Part shown: positions 1-13,600 of the stretch, piece after piece
How the letters are laid out: every line of letters begins with the position of its first letter
Position numbering within the stretch: the first letter of the stretch is position 1
Assembly (NCBI GenBank): GCA_013407085.1
Contig: JACCGJ010010234.1
Span: 8,195 to 72,194, forward strand
Direction of reading: 5' to 3'
Source: Atriophallophorus winterbourni
Taxonomy: Eukaryota; Platyhelminthes; Trematoda; Plagiorchiida; Microphallidae
DNA length: 64,000 nucleotides
Position numbers and translations under genes: made by a program
Notes under the pieces: model-generated
Databases searched by the model: none
Seen by the model: the letters and a program-made list of their open reading frames with translations, nothing else
Told to the model about the DNA's origin: nothing

Positions 1-595
1 ATACTTACATCCATCCAACGATGGATTATTTGATCCCAGCCTGGGCACCGTGGTTGCGTAAAGATATCGAGATCCTGGATCGAATATACCACAAAGCTAC
101 AAAGTTAGTTGAAGGGATGCAGCGGGTCCCGTATCAAGAGCGAATGGCCATCCTTGGTTTGCGTGGTTTTACACGAAGACGAATGAGGATCGACATGATT
201 CTGGCTTACAAGATACTGCGGACCGAAAACCATCCGCTTAGCGAACTAATAAAAGTAAACTCCCCTCGAAATACACGCAGTCACTCGTGTTGCCTCGAAA
301 TACCGCACTCAAGACTTGATTGTCGTCGCTATTTCTTCTCTGTGCGTATCTGCTTTCTATGGAATGCGCTACCGCAAGATGTTGTGAATGCAACGACAAT
401 AGATGTTTTCAAATCGAAATTGGATGCACACGTCAAACCAAACCCTGAATTTGGCCCGGTGTATTGAAGCAACATGAACCCAGAAAAATATTAACAATGT
501 GATTTTGATTACATTTTTCTTTTTGCAATAGTGGTCCATCCAATGGTACGTGTAAAGCATTGCTTTTTATCACCATAAAAATCTTGATTTTGATT
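1..595 (+). mobile_element. CR1-like non-LTR retrotransposon, 3' end (5' part outside window)
   Basis: An open frame at 21-467 encodes the C-terminal end of a CR1-type reverse transcriptase polyprotein. Signature stretches are AWAPWLRKDIEILDRIYHKA, the RRYFFSVRICFLWNALP block and a terminal lysine/asparagine-rich tail. A 3' UTR follows, ending in a short TTGAT-rich microsatellite at about 578-595, as CR1 3' ends do. The sequence then switches to a different CR1 copy at about 597, so this copy was inserted into its neighbour. The same subfamily recurs on the opposite strand at 58870-59165. The intact frame is only the downstream part of ORF2; the palm domain would lie before position 1. Confidence 0.85.
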
Positions 596-596
596 C

Positions 597-2915
597 TACA
601 GGCGAAGATTGCACAATTGGTGTAATTTATCGTCCACCAGCAGCCTCGTAAGTGTATAATATGACTCTACACGACAAGCTACGCTTGATTGCCTCGAGGT
701 ATCATATCAAAATCTTGATCATGAAAGACTTTAATGTTCATGACTTGCTGAAGACTAACAAAATTTCTCAGGCCTCCACTGCTGCCATCTTTCAGCAGCC
801 CTTTAAAGAAATTCCTCTTTATACTCACATGGAAAGCAATACGATATACAGAGGGACAGATATGCATTCAATGCTCGATCTGATATTGACAACTGGAGAA
901 GACTTCGTCGAAAACATTCCATACGATTGTCCGCCATGTTCGAGCGACCATTTGGTCTTGAATTTTGACTACTTATGTCGAGCAGAGCTAACAAACGATA
1001 CAAGAAAAATCATCAGAACGGTATGCTTATCTAAATTATCAAACGCCCTATGTTTGATTAACGATTTGCAAATCGAAGTCGTCGGAGTAAAAGAGCAGTG
1101 GTCCAACATTTTGACAAAGCTTAACCCGGAAACCAACTCTAACTCGGCATGCGTACCTAAACAGTGTGGAAATGCATTCGCATTTGAAATCTACAGTCGC
1201 ACTCGGAAATGGATTAAAATGGTAAAGATGGCATGAAGAAACCAACGAAACCACACGGGAGACCTCTCGAACACTTAGAAACCATGTTATCAAATATATC
1301 ACTGAAGAAAAAATACAGTATCTAGCTGATATAAGGTCTAAAATGAAGCGGAATCCGAAGCTCATTTACTAGATTGTGAACAAGCAGTTTTAGGTGAAAC
1401 CAGTAGTTGCGGTCTTACGGAAGCCCACTGGAATGACCATCAATAAAACTGATACCGCGGATGTTCTCGTAAATTATTATGCTACAGCATTGCGTCCGAA
1501 GGAAATCGTGGATATACAAGTGGATCCAGGAATAACGCATTCTGTACTATTGAACACAATAACCATCACAGAAGAAGAGGTGCTGTGAACTCTAATATCG
1601 TTAAATCCCAGAAAATCCTCTGGTTATGATAAAAGTACCCCCAAAATACTCAAGCATTGTGCACAATTTCTATGCGGAACGCTGACTCAGTTATTCTGCG
1701 AATCGCTATCCCAAAGTGTCACACCGACATAATAAAAATCCGGTATGATCTCCCCGATTTTCAAAGGCGCGTTCAGAGCCCGCAAAATACAGGCCTGTTA
1801 CATTGTTGTCAGCCGTATCGAAGGTGCTTGAAAAGATCTTGGCCAAAAAAACGAACATATACCTTGAAGAAAATAAGCTATTTTCGGGAGCGCAACACTG
1901 TTTTAGAAATGGTTACTCGTGCCTTACTAGCCTGCTTACCCTTGACGATTGGACTCGAGCAGTAGACGTTTCATATACCATCCATGTAAGTTACCTCGAA
2001 ATGTCCAAAGCATTTGACCGCGTAAACTAAAGTATTCTCTTGCAGAAGCTGGAACCTTGTGGTATCACTGAAAGACTATTAGATGGTTGGAAAATTAACT
2101 GACTTATCGGCTTGTTTAAGTCTCAGTGGACGGTGCTTTATAGAAGTCGGTAGCCGTGATAAGTGGAATGCCTCAGGGATCCGACCCGGCACCAATCCTC
2201 TTCGCACTTTATGCCAATGACATACCGGCTCTCATCAAATGTAAGACCGTATTGTTCGCGGACTATATAAAAGTGTGGTCGAGGATAAATAAGTCGTAAG
2301 GCTGCGAACTGCTCCATAAGGATCCAGAAAACCTCCACTTTAGGTCCATAAAAGTCGCATATTTTTCAATTTCCAAGTTTCACATGATAAACCTTGGAAA
2401 ATATGTGGAGTTCCATTATTTGCTTGGTACACAGTCTCCCTTTGACCATGGAACAAAAGGATTTAGGTGTGCTAATAAGCAACACCGTATGGATATCGAG
2501 GCACTGCAACTCCGTCTATCGTAAAACATCACAGAAATTGACACTCATAAAGAGAATTTACGTTAGGTTCTCAAAAAGACTATTCCCTGCATTATAAATA
2601 CGTATATCAGACCCACGATGGAATATGTAGTTCAAGCAGTCGCCATGGCGTAAAAAAATGTTGCGACTTTGCAAAGAATATACCATCGAGCTACAAACTT
2701 TTCACCGGACTCAACAGGAAACCATACAATGAGCGAATCAATACCCTGAATTTATTATCCACGTCGTCTTCTCCGGGGGGATTTGATTTTGGTTTACAAT
2801 ATTTTGAATACCGCAAGTCACCCTCTGCAATGCTTATATAATCTACGGGGCTCGCATAATACTAGAGCTCACACATTTATTCTAACTGTCCCTCACTCGC
2901 GACTCAAGAGAAGTC
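597..2915 (+). mobile_element. CR1-like retrotransposon ORF2 relic (endonuclease and reverse transcriptase)
   Basis: Positions 600-1236 encode most of an apurinic-like endonuclease: IGVIYRPPA near the start, KDFNVHD in place of the usual GDFN block, MLDLILTT, and the SSDHLVL motif with the catalytic Asp-His. A linker and reverse transcriptase pieces follow to about 2900: EMSKAFDRVN, then GMPQGSDPAP and FADYIKVW, then RPTMEYVVQA and HNTRAHTFILTVPHSR. Frames shift repeatedly. The second palm aspartate pair reads FADY instead of FADD, and the first palm aspartate position reads E, so the enzyme is dead. The 5' end is hidden by the insertion at 1-595, and homology fades after about 2915. Confidence 0.8.
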
Positions 2916-5276
2916 TTGATACTTGTTTGACCCTTAACCCGTGCATCGAAGAAAACTATACATCTGGACACCATGCATCTCCATTTGTCATCTCACCAAT
3001 CGAAAACAATTTCGCCCGTCAGCAACGGAATCCCGTTTTTGCTTGTTATATTATTCGTAGTTCGTTTATTATTCTGTGGTATTTTGAAAGCTACATGCTT
3101 TTGAGACCATTGATTATTGAATTGAATTAAAGTTATAAATGTGGATTTTACTTCGCTCGCGAAGGTTTTGATTTCCAGCTCAATTGCAATTTATTAAACA
3201 AAGTGGTATTCTAAAAAATTCAAATTTAGATAAGACATGAGATGTTAGTTCAAGGGATATGAACACTCCAAAAATTCATCACATTCAAAGATGTTTTATT
3301 AGCAAATGTGCCCAAGGCATAAGTTTTTATATTGAATACATCCATTGTGAAGTATGAAAAGCAAGAAATTTTTTTAAAGAAATATCTATTTCACTACGCC
3401 TAACGAAATAGAAGAATCTGTCCAATTTATGAGATGATCAAATGACCAAATAGCAATGTGAATACCGCAGCACTGTTCGAAGCATCTTCAGAAATCAAAT
3501 TTATCGTTACACTTTTGACTAGTTTGTTCAAGTTATTTCTCCCATCTGAAAGCATTAACGTGCTGATAAAACAGTTCATTTCTCGGTTGTCTTGATGCAA
3601 ATTGGAAGTGTGGGTTTATTCTTGTATCAGCCGCTAGTTCTGAGTTCACAAACTTAATATTTTTAACAAAACTCACTTCATGGCATCGTCCATGTGTTGT
3701 ATGTAGAAAGATATATTATGTAACCAACGGAAACGCAGATAATTTAGTCGAACCGATGCCTTTACTATTAGATTCCCGTCAACCTTAGTTTCGCCGTGCA
3801 CTCGGATCAAATCTCTTCAATGTCTTGCGCGTTTGCTTAAATCCTATGAAATTCAGTTTCTTCCAGTCATTCAGTATATGGTGTAAAGATTTACGCCTAA
3901 ATAATATGCTTATTTTGAGACATCAGTAGGATTAGTGGAGATCGTTTTATGCCTAAATATCTAAACTGATACGTAATACTCGAATCCAACGCACGTGGTC
4001 GTAAATGACTTGATGAAAAATGGGCCGTCAGAGTGCATAGATGTACTTGAAGCTAGTATGATTGAATGTGGATACATTTATGAGCTGCTTTAGCGCTTTA
4101 CCGGAAACTGGGTAAATAGTACACCTAATTAAAATCCGCGTCAGTCTCCGGCAGAACAAGAACAAATCGGCTTCTATCCACAGTTTGCAGATTCATCCGG
4201 TTGGTTATGTTACACTGAGAAGCATCTGCTTTCATATATTGCAGTAATCACCAAGTATCATTTTACTGCTTTCCAGAAGGTAACAGCACTATCCTAGTTT
4301 GACAAGCACACATTGTCGAGTGCTACATGAACGGACAAGCGATAAAAATAGGCTAACAAAGTTATTCATTAAGAAATCCCTATCGAGTCAAGTGTGTGGA
4401 GCCTGCGAGATAGAGATTTGTCCAGCACCTAGGAGGTCACAATTTCCGATACGTTCACTTTAACCAATCATCTTACGTTCGAAAACTTTATACGCATTTC
4501 ATCTGCGCATTCCGGTCAAGTTTTAACTGATTTCTCATTTAACATTTTTGTAATTCACAGACTTTTGTACTGTTCATCTACCGATATTCCGTCACATATT
4601 TCAAGGCTTTGTGTTGATCAAACATGTCAAGATAATTTGGCATGCAAACACATGAAACCATACTTTTCATCATTCGATCTATCATTCAATATTATCCTCA
4701 CGGGTACTCCTTCACTACTGCATCATGAACTGCTCGAATATAAATGATCATCAAAGTCACGATCTAAAAAATTGGACTGCCTTCCAGGTCACTATATCAA
4801 TGGTTGATTTGTATCAAATTAACCACGCCGAAAGAAACACGTTATTGAACAATTGAGATCAAGTTTGTCTAGATAATAAGACACACTTTCCTGCGCAATA
4901 ATTAGGCGTACAATGAACAGGTTTTTGTTTTTAATAATTGGTATCAAGCCAAGCTTTCAAATAAACCCTCTTCTCTTTTTCTTTTGCCCAAGTTCGATTA
5001 ACTAGCATTATAAGATGATTGATTAATCACCAGCTAAAATACATTTATACTACTGAATTCACGCAGTAGTAGATAAGCCAAATGATCTCGGTTCGTTAGA
5101 AGCCGATTGTAGCTGAAGTTCAGGCAGATTGAATTGAATGATATTTCGGGTCGACATCAGTATAGGCAGCCTACGACCAACCATGCAAAGATCCACATAC
5201 CTATCACATGTACGGTTATTTACTCTTACGATTCGGTACTCGCTTCTCACGCGCACGTCAACCTCTCACCCACTGT
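2916..5276. other. Intergenic stretch, no gene recognised
   Basis: AT-rich sequence with short frames only. Frames at 4565-4747 (+) and 5059-5256 (-) show no domain, no splice context and no resemblance I recognise. Old decayed repeats may be present, but nothing can be assigned. Confidence 0.5.
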
Positions 5277-7370
5277 CCGATGTTGCACTTTGAATCATCA
5301 AGGCTGAATGCAGCACGTCGCGGTCAGGGGTTGAAAGACAAACATTGACTTCAAACTCTCCGCCGACCGTGCATATATTAGGCTTGCGCCGTTCAATGTG
5401 CGTATCCTGTAACAACTAGAACAGTTGGGAGTAGCCCACTCTCTTCAGAGGGACTAGGTATCGATAGATGTTGTCTTTCAGTAAAGCGTCTTGGCGACAT
5501 CGATTCGGTATGTCAGCAGTCTTCCTGTGCCCCATGAAAGTTGGTTTTATTTCCGCGTGTTTAGTGACACTATCGCTTCGTTTGACGGCCTAGATATGGT
5601 AGGAATTTTACTTAGATAAAAATAGGAAACTTCCCTTTTAGACTTATTACCCATCAATAGTACACTGTGCGCAGCGGTTTCAGGGCCAGAGCCGTGAGGA
5701 GAGACGTAGCCAGTTTGTAATCTCGGCATGTGCCCCAAACTGTGGAGTAGAGAAGTTGAAGAACGAATTCCAGGGAAAATTACCTATTTCCTTATTGAGA
5801 CTACTAGAGTAATGATTGCCTGCGATCTTAATGTAAGAGTGGGATCCAGAGCGCTACCTTATGGCGAAGTATGGGATGTTAGGGAATGAACTGCCTGCAG
5901 TCAAAGACAAATTCCAGTACTTCGAATCGCTTTCCTACCGAAAGAGCGACCCGTCCAGATGTATAATCATTGAGTATACCTTGGGTAAGCACCCAACGAT
6001 TCTGCTTCTGAATGCCGCTGTCTCTCGTCAAACATCAAACCGCTGGATCTCAATGGAATGCCTGATATTCGACCAGTGTCGTGCTTCTCCGAGTGATTTA
6101 GAGTAGGATACTCAGACTCGTTCGATGTCTAACTGAGTACTAGTCGAAAGAATGCGCATCGGAGATGGAACAAGTATCAGTCATTGGGTGACACGAAGGT
6201 TTACCATACTCATTAGTTTGTGGTCCCGACACAAAGTCTGAATGAAATTACCATCGAAATCAACGTTTCGCGCATAATGAACCTCCAGCTGGCACGGCGG
6301 AGTTAACCTTTGACACAGCAGTTTAATCCGCACCCTCCTGCAAGCAGCAGCGACATGCTAAACTTCGCTTTTGATTATCAGTGTTCTTAGTTCTGCATGG
6401 CGTCGAAGAAATACGCTGCGCCTGATGAACTCCACCGGGTATTTTTCAATGAAGGATGCGGGAGTTCACACGGAATGCTATCCTTCTCCATAGACTGATT
6501 TTAATTCGGGAGCATGCTGGTTTTCGGTCAGTGAGAGATTCCTTCTGCGTCAGTTACTAGTACATCGACATTTGGATATCCGAGTAACTTACGAATTGGT
6601 TCACAGGCCCGACCTATGGAACTGCTTACTTCGCGATGGGATCCAACCGAAATACGTCGCCAACTTGAAGGATTTATATACTCACTCGACATGGCGTACA
6701 GTAGTTTTTCACAATTATTACAGTTGTATGACAAGGCTGCCCAATCTCCCGATTGTTAAGCTTGCCATCGTAGACGTCAGCCGGAGTGCTCTCAGTAGTT
6801 TTTCAACCGGTGGAGTTTAGCTGCTTCCAGTTGTACGTGATATGACGTGGATTATGATGATATAACCTTGATGCGTGAAGACCCAACACTTTTACAATGA
6901 CATTGGCAGTCGAGGCATCTAATTATAGGTTAGACTTATGTCTGGGTAAGTGCAAAGTGCTCCTTCTTGTTTGCAAACTTCTCCAAACTTTTTCTTGGCC
7001 ACGGAGTAGAAGCTTCACACGAGGTGCATGTATCGTTCCAACCCAGCTACTATAAACCTGACATGATCGCTGTGAAGAACGAGATTGAATTTGTAATGGA
7101 CGTACAAGTTTGCAATCGAGGGCTGGTTCAGTCAGCTTGGAACGTAAACAAAGCAAGTACAACACGCGAGATATCAGTAAGTCTATCACAGACGTTAAGA
7201 AGGATGGGTTATAAGGTGAATCGTATTGAACATCATCGTATTGCTTTACGCAGTGTTCAAAAATTCTGCATCAGTGTGGTTTTACTAGACGGGATATTGG
7301 TGATGCTTGCGTGTGTGGACTATCTGGCTCACTTAAAATCTATGATTGCTAATTAAGAGAAACTCATACA
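5277..7370 (+). mobile_element. RTE-like non-LTR retrotransposon, degraded
   Basis: Fragments appear in the order expected for an RTE-type ORF: endonuclease start at about 5340-5560 (GIDRCCLSVKRL, compare [11 protein letters not shown]), endonuclease core at about 5800-6110 (ACDLNVRVGS), then reverse transcriptase at about 6560-6900 with LLRDGIQPKYVANLKDLYTH and ALSSFSTGGV. The catalytic box at about 6850 reads DYDDITLM, one residue short of the usual YADDI. Many stops and frameshifts separate the pieces. It lies just downstream of the PSMD4 stop codon and runs convergent to that gene. A separate RTE 3' end occurs at 8395-8905, beyond the last PSMD4 exon. Confidence 0.7.
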
Positions 7371-7603
7371 TTTTGAACAGATTGATTTTGTTGTTTTCAA
7401 CGCCGGACGTTGCCGTTCCATGGCGTCAGTTGTGTACGCTCATCTTCCGGGCGACCGATTTCATGAAATAAGCGTAGTATCAAAACTCAAGTTGCAGAAA
7501 ATTAAACCGTTTGCACAGCTAGAACCAAAATCACTGAAGCGAGAAACTTTGTGAATTAAACAGAAATAATGTAAGCATCCCGGCTAATGAATCGTGGTCA
7601 TAA

Positions 7604-10600
7604 TTATTCCTTCGATTTGTCGTCCTTTTTCGACTCGTCCGATTTCGGCTTGTGAGGTTTGGATAAATCGCTAATAGCTTTGCGAACTTCTTCACTTTGT
7701 GTATCGACCCCGGGCAAACTTTGCAACACCGACTGGAGAAACTCCACGTCGTGAATGACATCAAGGTCAGATGTGTTCAAGGTCGGATTGGTTGGAGCAG
7801 AAGTGGAAGCTGTGGTTGGCTTCGCTGGTTCGTCAACCTCCATGGAAGCGGCGGTGCTCTCGGGCTATGGATGAGAATTAAAAAAACAATGAACTAAAAC
7901 GAGATCAGTTGATAATTCTTGGTGCTTATATTAACAAACTTCCGACAACTCGTAGAAAATAGATCACAGATTTTCCGTAACATTTGTAAAAATTATGCAC
8001 AAATATTAGAAGATAATAATAGTAGTAGTTTATGGTGATTTTCTGATTTTTTCGTTTAGCACTAGAATTTCACCATCTCTCCTTATGGCTACCTTAGACT
8101 GGCCAACCTGACAGTATATCAAACCAGGTGCAGTCTATTTCTGAGCGTTTGGTTACACACTTGTGATTTATTACAATATATTTTATCATATTTTATGAAA
8201 TACAAAAACAAAATGGCATGTAGTGAAACTATAAAAACAAACTGCTCCTTAAGTAGATCGTTTTACGTATCTCGGTAATTGCATCGTTAGATGACGATGT
8301 CTCGGCACGCATTTCTAAGACCGTATGGTATGGTATAAAAGCACAAGCCTGATCCAGGTAAAGTGCCACACAGTCAAAGACTGTAGCGGCCGTAGCATGC
8401 CGCAAAATAGGTCATCTCAGGCATCAGAAAGGAGTCTCTATTATTCAAATGTAGAGTCTACAAAGCCACAGTATTACTATATGGGTGCGAAACTTGGACT
8501 TTACGTCTCCAAAACCGATGACTACGCAGCATTCTAAGAGGTAGCTGTTACAATCGCATATGCAACGATGCTTTTCGAAATAAGTTCTTCGGTAATGTTG
8601 ATATAGAGAAACAGATAAACCTGCATAGGTTACGCTGGTTGGGTCACGAATAATGGATGCCGGACCACCGACTTCCGAAACCGATTCTTTTTCGACGCCA
8701 CATCCCGATTGGCGTAAATCTCGTGCTGGCCAAACCGTCACGTGGCAAAAAACCCTTACTAGAAACCTTTGCAAAATCGGCATAGCACGTCTTCCAGGCT
8801 GGGGTCCCCGCGATCAGATATCGCAATGGTTAGTTACGCTTCAGGATATGTCCCGAAACCGTGTACAATGGCAGTCTTGCATTAAGCATCTTCTTGGAGT
8901 GTTTGTTTGACCTTGTATGTTGTCAAGTGAGTGACGAGGAAAGCTTGTTGTGATGCATGGCAGTGAAAGCCGCAAGGAAGCTGAAGAGTTGATGTAGCTC
9001 TACACGTTCACGACGCTTGATTGAATGGATGTTTCATTCGGGGTGTAGGCATTTCATCCCATTTTGTTTGTGCTGACACTTCTATAGAATCCGTAGCTAT
9101 TTAAGTCCAACCCTTCCCAAAATTTTACGATTGTACTTTTTGATGGTTGTGTGGAGGTTGAGCATTCAGTACATACTGCCAGTGTAATGCTGTGTCTGAT
9201 TATGATGACGATGTACCGGATGCTTAACTGCGATACAGAGGCATGAATAAGAAAGTTGAGATCCAAGTTCGAGATATTAGCATTACTTTAACCCTTTGTC
9301 TACGGTAATTGATATAGGTATTTTATGATATTTTTGTGTTATTCTGCTTAATTATGGCATAAATAAAACACATGATTAATTTTTATGGAGCAGATGCCAG
9401 ACGCCGCCTGACAAGTGCACTCCGATGGTGATTGAAGGTACCGACGGGAGCTACTGAGAACTCGACTGCTTGTTTGAGGTGGTAACTAGAGTTACCGTCA
9501 GTAGACAAAGGGTTAACATCAAAGGAACAAAATATTCATCGTGGAAATTATATAGCTAAATATTTTAGAACATTTGGACGTGTATAAAGATCATTCAAGA
9601 AACGAAAGCAACATAATAAAACTCGTATAGAGCTCACGACACATAAGTTAGATGTAAGTACTATCATAGAAATTTAAATGCAATGAGACAAGTTTAGCGA
9701 TAAGTCACCAAAGAAAAGCCTGCCATCACTTAGGCAAAAATGAAACCTGAACAGGGAAACAATAAACAGCTATGATGGTATGGTATGGTATGAAAGCACA
9801 AGTCTGATCCAGACAAAGTGCCGCACAGTCAGAGACTGTACGTTGGCTAAGATACTGTCAAGTTACCCAGGCTTAGACAAATATGAGAAAGAAAATTGCA
9901 ATGGTCGTGAGACTCCAGCGTGTTTCAGCAAGCAGCTCACTACCGGTGGCCAATCAAGTTAACACGGTATTGGCCACACAGCACATAAGTACTACACGAT
10001 TGCGCATCCGTGCCACAGGTATGATAAAGAGAGACCGAGCTGAGAATCTTTTTGAATGCACTGAAGTTCATGATCAATGTCACCTATCATAGAAGAAATG
10101 ACAAACACCGAAGATTCGATAAGTTCGCACGGCTCGACTCGTAAAAGAGTAATTCGTAACCGTTGGTAAAGGAATATGAAAGGCGATACAAGGATAATGA
10201 AACAAAATATAAAAAGCTCGTGTATTGTGATGTCCAAAAACCAAAATATGAATACAATTTACTTTGGTTTCTTTGGCAGGTTCGCTCGCCGTTTGTTGGC
10301 GTAGTGACATTTCGAGAGCATAGGCAATCTGTTCCTCCTCGGTCATCGCTGCTAAATCGATGTCCATGGGCAAAGCGGAACCCGGTGGACGACTTTCGGG
10401 ATTCATAGACATAGCGAGAGCTTGCTGAAGCATTGCTTCTTCGGATGTACCCGATGCAGCTGATAAAAGATAAACGACCATGAATAATAGGGCACGCCAG
10501 TCAACACGAAGACACAAGCAGCGCTTGATTTAAATTCAGAATTCTATATAAAATTATATCGATATTTAAACGTTGGTTGGCCCCAATTTGTATAACCTAT

Positions 10601-13600
10601 AGGATGCCAACCAATTTTTCGTATATGTTCGAACTAGCTGTTCGTCGCATTATAAATAGGCATAGTACATACGTGAAATGTGTAGAGTTCATATATCTGT
10701 AGCTCGTCATAAATCGCTTCGAGTGAGTATGCTGCCAATGTCAGACACGAAAGGCAACTATAGCAAGATCCTAGACGTAAAACCGATTATCAGAAGTTAG
10801 GATGCGGAAACTCGTTTGGATCACGTGCACAATAGCACAAAGACACGAATTTAGATAAAGGTAAATCGATCTAACCAGGATAATGGAGTTGGAAAGCGTA
10901 CAACAAATAGCATACCGTTTGAATTCTTTACAACAAAGGAGTAGTTTTAAGCTTATTGATAAAATGCCAGTAATAACAATGAAACAGTTTCGGAGCTAGA
11001 CAAAGTGCCTATCAACATATAGTAATATAGATTGATAATCCCGGGTACAAAAAAGGAAACTGAAGCATAAAGACATAATAGTATAACCAATTTTTTGTAG
11101 TTTTCTTGCATGCCATTTTAAAGTTTTTGTTTCTTTTCAAAACAATATGACACAACGGTATATCATAAAATCTACGACACACAATACACTACATTGGAGC
11201 CAGTGACTTAGCTTTACTGTCATATCAAGCAAGGTCTTTATTGTTCAATCCAGGCAAACGAATATTTTTGATTCAGTGTCCAGCTAGGACAACGATGTCA
11301 CTCCTCGATGTAAGTCTAATGAGTTTTTGTAATCTTCCATAAAACTCATACTTGTCAAGTTCAGAGCTACAATTAGTCGGTGCATAGGCAGCAACCACAA
11401 ACAGGTCGCGGGATTGGCTGCGAAATCGGCCTTTTTGCACGAAACCTGTAGTCCTACTGCACAAAGGCGACTGTTGACTAGGATCCAGTCTAACAGTGCA
11501 ACCTCAGCTCGCTCACTAAAAACGATTCCGACACCAGCTTGACCAGATACCATTGCATCGTCATCAGTGGACAAACGTAGATAGTGTGACTTGCGTAAGT
11601 TCGAAGGGTTAGACAATCGTGTAACTGAGCTAGAGTTATGCATTCGTGTTTCCGACAAACAGCACACATCGATGTCGAGGCTATCAAGCGTGCGAGCCAA
11701 GGCTGCCTGCTGTCTGATGCTAGCTAAAGTCCGTACATTACACGCCGCTAATTTGAATGGTACGCGCTCTGGAGGCATTCGAAGCAGGCAAAATATTCGA
11801 AGTGGCTAAATTTGGAAACCTCGATGAACAAGCTGTACTTCTGTCAGGGCTATCCAAAGAACCACAAAACGGAAAACAGTTATTAAAAAAGTAGCGATGT
11901 ACAATAGTATCCACGCTTCTTTCACCCATTTCAACCTTCTAATCTTTGCCTCCAATCTCTTACAACAGTTAACTCTGGATATATTCACTCCGCATTAGGC
12001 CATTAGGCCTTACTCTTCAAGCTGTTTCTGACCCTTCCCCTCCCCCATACACTCTTAACAACTCTCCGTCTGTCAATCCCAGCTTTGAAAAGACCGCTCT
12101 GAACATGCTGGAACATTTCCTGTTCGCGAATTTACAGATCACTTTCTGAAACCACGGACCTCTGCTCACATTGGAGCCATGAATGTCAGAACTCTCAGAC
12201 AAATAGGCCAGCAAGCTGCAGTGGCTCTTACTTTGGATAGTCTATCTATTGATATTTGCCGTTTATCAGAAACGCGCTTATATGATATGATATGAAAGCA
12301 CAAGCCTGATCCAGGCAAAGTGCCGCACAGGAAGAGACTGCACGTGGGCTGAGATACTGTCAGGTTGCCCAGGCATAGACAGATGTGAAGAAAAAAGAAC
12401 AGGAAATGGTAGTGAGACTCCAGCCTGTTTCAGCATGCTGCTCACTACCGCTGGCCAATCAATTTAGCACTTATATGATACGCGCTTATATGATCCGTCT
12501 ATAATTACTGAACTTACTGCCCAAACCTTTCAGCTCGTTAATTTTTGCGCTGCTCTGGTGATTCTGTCAGGGACTGCACGTGGGCTAAGATACTGTCAGG
12601 TTGCCAGGGCCTAGACAGATATGCGAAAGGAAAGGAAGTTGGCTGAGAAATAAGAAAAACTGATTGATATCGGCGGCTGGTTCTAAGAAGATTTGTTGCG
12701 AATATTCTCACGCAAAACGTCAAATCTATGAACTAACAGCACTAAAGTGATTTGATCGAGGTAAGCAACAGTAAATACAGAATTGGTTCCAAAGTTTGAA
12801 AATGAACCACGCAGTTGTTGAGTAAAAAGACTAGCGAGAAAAAACTGAAGCGCGCAAATCCAGATTGCTCAGAGATTTAAAAATGATGTAGAAACAACGA
12901 TTGCATAGCAGCTTTACAAACGAATATAAGAGGTCTGGGTTCCCTGACAGTATACTAGTCCACGTGCAGCATATGACTGCGGCACTTTGCCTGGATCAGA
13001 CTTGTGATTCCATATATACATAAAAGGTCGGTTATACAGGATACGGATGATGAAGAAAAAACAATTCGAGCTAAATATCCATTTTGGATTTACAATGTAT
13101 TATTTTAAGGCAGTGAAGCAATCAGTAGTTCCTACAGATTTAATGCTTTTATTGATGATAATAAAAGTACAAGCTTGATCAATGCAAATTACCGCAGTCA
13201 TTGACTACACCTGGGCTAAGACACTGTCACGTTGCCCAGAATTAGGATATGCGAAATGAAAATAGAATAGAGATGGAAAATCCCGCTTTTTGCTTGCAGC
13301 TGACCACCGGTGGCAAATCAATGTAGCACGGTCTTAGCTGCAGAGCACAGAATGACTGTAGGATTACACATCCGTGTAATTTTTTATGAAGAACAAAGGA
13401 GAATTTAACATTGGATCGAACCTGGAAGAGATTGGTTTGCAGATTCTGCAGCACCAGCATTCATTTCTTGCTCTTGACGCATGCGCTGATCTTCCATAGA
13501 AACTCGAAGAGCATACAAAAGATCTGGATCTTCGCTTCCATCCAAACCGAAGCCCAAACCAAGACCTGTGTTAGGCAAATTGCCACCTAATTCGCCAGCT

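Noticed and set aside
369..560. 63-codon minus frame
   Set aside because: Antisense of a CR1 3' UTR and coding end; the similar frame at 58931-59116 reflects the same element, not a gene.
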